From the NCBI GenBank assembly GCA_041666425.1, contig JBAYHA010000031.1, forward strand, positions 1 to 14,063: a stretch of 14,063 nt of DNA, written 5' to 3'. Below the pieces are notes generated by a model. It worked only from the letters and a program-made list of their open reading frames with translations, was not told where the DNA came from and did not search any database. The stretch is from JBAYHA01 sp041666425 (lineage in GTDB: Bacteria > Patescibacteriota > Patescibacteriia > UBA11705 > JABHMO01). The translations under genes were made by a program, and so were the position numbers. Shown piece after piece: positions 12,331 through 14,063 of this stretch (the stretch's first letter is position 1; each line of letters begins with the position of its first letter).

Positions 12331-14063
12331 ATGTTCAATCCCGCGGATATAAAAAACAAACCAGTTTCGCAAGAAACAAACAGCCAGCCGATTGTTTCCG
12401 AAGCGCAAAAAATTGCGACAATGAAAAAAAGTTCTGAAAACGAAGTTGTTTCCATTGAACAAGAAAAACAGTACCGGCTTGGGTTGACTTCGGTTTTGGA
12501 TATTATCGCTCCGGAATCTTTTGAAGTTACTCCCGATTACGTCAAAGTCGGCTCGACTTATGCGCGGACCATTTTTGTCATGACTTATCCACGTTATATT
12601 GCGGTCGGTTGGTTTTCTCCTGTTTTGAATTACAATTCGACTTTGGACATCAGCATGTTTTTTTATCCAATGGAAACAAAATTGGTCTTGAAGCAGTTGC
12701 GCAACAAAGTTGGCGTGATTATGGCTCAGCTTATGGCCGACGAAGAAAAAGGCGCTCCGCGTGATCCGATGCGCCAAACAGCCCTGCAAGATATTGAAAA
12801 ATTACGTGATGATATTACCCAAGGGACGGAGCAGTTTTTTCAATTTGCTCTTTATATTACTCTTTATGAAGAAAGCAAAGAAAAACTGGACATGTTGACC
12901 GAAGATATCGAGACGATTTTGGGCACCCGTTCCGTTATTTCCAAAAGAGTTTTTTATCAAGCTGAACAAGGTTTTAACGCCACCATCCCGCTAGGCAATG
13001 ATGAGATTATGGTAACGGCCAATTTGAACTCTTCGCCGATTGCCGCCTCTTTTCCGTTTATTTCTTCTGAATTAACTTCGGATTCGGGAATTTTATTCGG
13101 CATCAACAGACATAATAACAGCTTGATTCTTTTTGATCGTTTTTCTTTGCAAAATGCCAATTCTTGCGTTTTTGCCACTTCCGGCGCGGGCAAAAGTTAT
13201 GCCATCAAGTTGGAAGTTTTGCGTAGTTTGATGATGGGCACGGATGTTATTATTATTGATCCGGAAAGAGAATACAAGAGTTTGTGCGACGCAGTCGGAG
13301 GAACTTATGTCAATATTTCTTTGAATTCTGATAGCAAAATCAATCCGTTTGATTTGCCTCGCAAAATGGGTGATATGAGCACTGCCGATGTTATCAGAAG
13401 TGCGGTGATAACGCTCAAAGGTTTATTAAGAATTATGATCGGGGAGATTACTTTTCAGGAAGATTCTATTTTGGATCGCGCATTGATAGAAACTTATGCC
13501 AAAAAAGATATCACTCCGGAAGCTGATTTAAATAAAGTGGAACCACCGATTATGCAAGACCTGTACGAAGTTTTGGACGGCATGGAAGGTGGGGCTGATT
13601 TGGCTTTGCGTCTAAAAAAATTTACGGATGGCACCTTTTCCGGGTTGTTTAATTCTCCGACCAATGTTGACATGGGCAATCAATTGGTGATTTTTAGTGT
13701 ACGCGACTTGGAAGATGAACTTCGTCCGATGGCTATTTATAACATTATCAATTATATTTGGAACGTGGTTCGTTCGGAAGTAAAAAAAAGAATTTTGGTT
13801 ATTGATGAAGCGTGGTGGCTTATGCAACACGAAGATTCGGCGCGGTTTATTTACGCGCTGGTCAAACGTTGTCGTAAATATTATTTGGGAGTTACTACCA
13901 TTACGCAAGACGTCAATGATTTTTTGCTCTCTCAATACGGGCAAGCGATTGTTACCAATTCCGCTTTAAAAATTTTGCTAAAACAGGCTCCGGCATCAGT
14001 CGATTTATTGCAAAAAGTTTTTCAATTGACTGACGGAGAAAAATATTTGTTATTGGAAAGCGG
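12331..14063 (+). CDS. virB4: VirB4/TraC type IV secretion ATPase, 3' partial
   Basis: The frame opens with ATG 12331 and runs without a stop to the window end (577 residues visible, ending in mid-codon). Residues ~51-270 are the TraC/VirB4 N-terminal domain (GLTSVLDIIAPESFEV...TYARTIFVMTYPRYIAVGWF). The ATPase core follows: Walker A SGAGKS (284-289, with Lys288), IIIDPEREY (307-315), KINPFDLP, Walker B ILVIDEAWWLM (488-498, Asp492/Glu493) and the downstream TTITQDVNDF (522-531, Gln526). All motifs are intact, so it should be an active cytoplasmic ATPase energising the membrane complex formed with the VirB6- and PrgI-like proteins. Its C-terminus lies outside the window. There is no Shine-Dalgarno site; the ATG follows a run of A. 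A 160-aa antisense frame at 12307-12789 is a shadow. Confidence 0.93.
   Translation, partial: MFNPADIKNKPVSQETNSQPIVSEAQKIATMKKSSENEVVSIEQEKQYRLGLTSVLDIIAPESFEVTPDYVKVGSTYARTIFVMTYPRYIAVGWFSPVLNYNSTLDISMFFYPMETKLVLKQLRNKVGVIMAQLMADEEKGAPRDPMRQTALQDIEKLRDDITQGTEQFFQFALYITLYEESKEKLDMLTEDIETILGTRSVISKRVFYQAEQGFNATIPLGNDEIMVTANLNSSPIAASFPFISSELTSDSGILFGINRHNNSLILFDRFSLQNANSCVFATSGAGKSYAIKLEVLRSLMMGTDVIIIDPEREYKSLCDAVGGTYVNISLNSDSKINPFDLPRKMGDMSTADVIRSAVITLKGLLRIMIGEITFQEDSILDRALIETYAKKDITPEADLNKVEPPIMQDLYEVLDGMEGGADLALRLKKFTDGTFSGLFNSPTNVDMGNQLVIFSVRDLEDELRPMAIYNIINYIWNVVRSEVKKRILVIDEAWWLMQHEDSARFIYALVKRCRKYYLGVTTITQDVNDFLLSQYGQAIVTNSALKILLKQAPASVDLLQKVFQLTDGEKYLLLES

Noticed and set aside
12307..12789. 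Minus-strand 160-aa open frame
   Set aside because: It lies wholly antisense to the VirB4 frame, which has intact Walker motifs and continuous family similarity; its composition is that of a shadow frame.
5345..14063. Recoded UGA (genetic code 25)
   Set aside because: TGA ends the genes at 2080 and 11520 at sensible positions and is not seen inside the long frames, so the standard bacterial code applies.

Overview
The window looks like chromosomal DNA from a member of the Candidate Phyla Radiation (Patescibacteria), probably a Parcubacteria-like lineage. The DNA is AT-rich. The surface proteins carry domain types that I recall as typical of these bacteria: a C-terminal 'GSLIK...VY...LRWV' repeat and lamin-tail domains. 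The right-hand half is the reduced VirB6/PrgI/VirB4 type IV secretion-like locus known from such genomes. TGA is used as a stop codon (genes ending at 2080 and 11520) and I see none in frame elsewhere, so the code-25 lineages (Gracilibacteria/Absconditabacteria) are unlikely. All identifications come from reading the sequence and from memory of protein families; no database search was run.

Layout. 1-1319: the 3' part of a secreted or surface Ig-like protein. 1320-2180: an accessory patch with an 18-bp tandem repeat array, a clear rho-independent terminator, and a GxxExxY-family gene enclosed by a 38-bp inverted repeat (35/38 matches) built from the same repeat units. This looks like a small mobile or repeat-borne cassette. 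2181-2915: a protein that reads as an IS200/REP-type Y1 (HUH) transposase homologue whose catalytic residues have been replaced. 3016-5214: a membrane-anchored lamin-tail-domain protein with a signal peptide.

From 5290 onward a good promoter (TTGTCC, 17 bp, extended TG-n-TATAAT) drives a co-directional gene train. It comprises a VirB6/TrbL-like membrane protein with a roughly 630-residue soluble tail, two lineage-type proteins of unknown function (526 and 385 aa), a PrgI-family (VirB3-like) membrane protein, a stand-alone TraC-type N-terminal domain protein, and a VirB4/TraC ATPase cut by the window end. The order VirB6-VirB3-VirB4 matches prgH-prgI-prgJ of Gram-positive conjugative plasmids. 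No relaxase or coupling protein is visible, so the cargo (DNA or protein, import or export) is open.

Eight of the nine gene starts visible inside the window have an AT-rich leader with no Shine-Dalgarno motif. The exception is the GxxExxY gene (GGGAG, 6 nt before ATG), which also uses arginine codons differently from the neighbour I counted. This fits a separate origin for the cassette. The most interesting items are the inverted-repeat GxxExxY cassette, the apparently dead HUH transposase beside it, and the two uncharacterised proteins embedded in the secretion locus.
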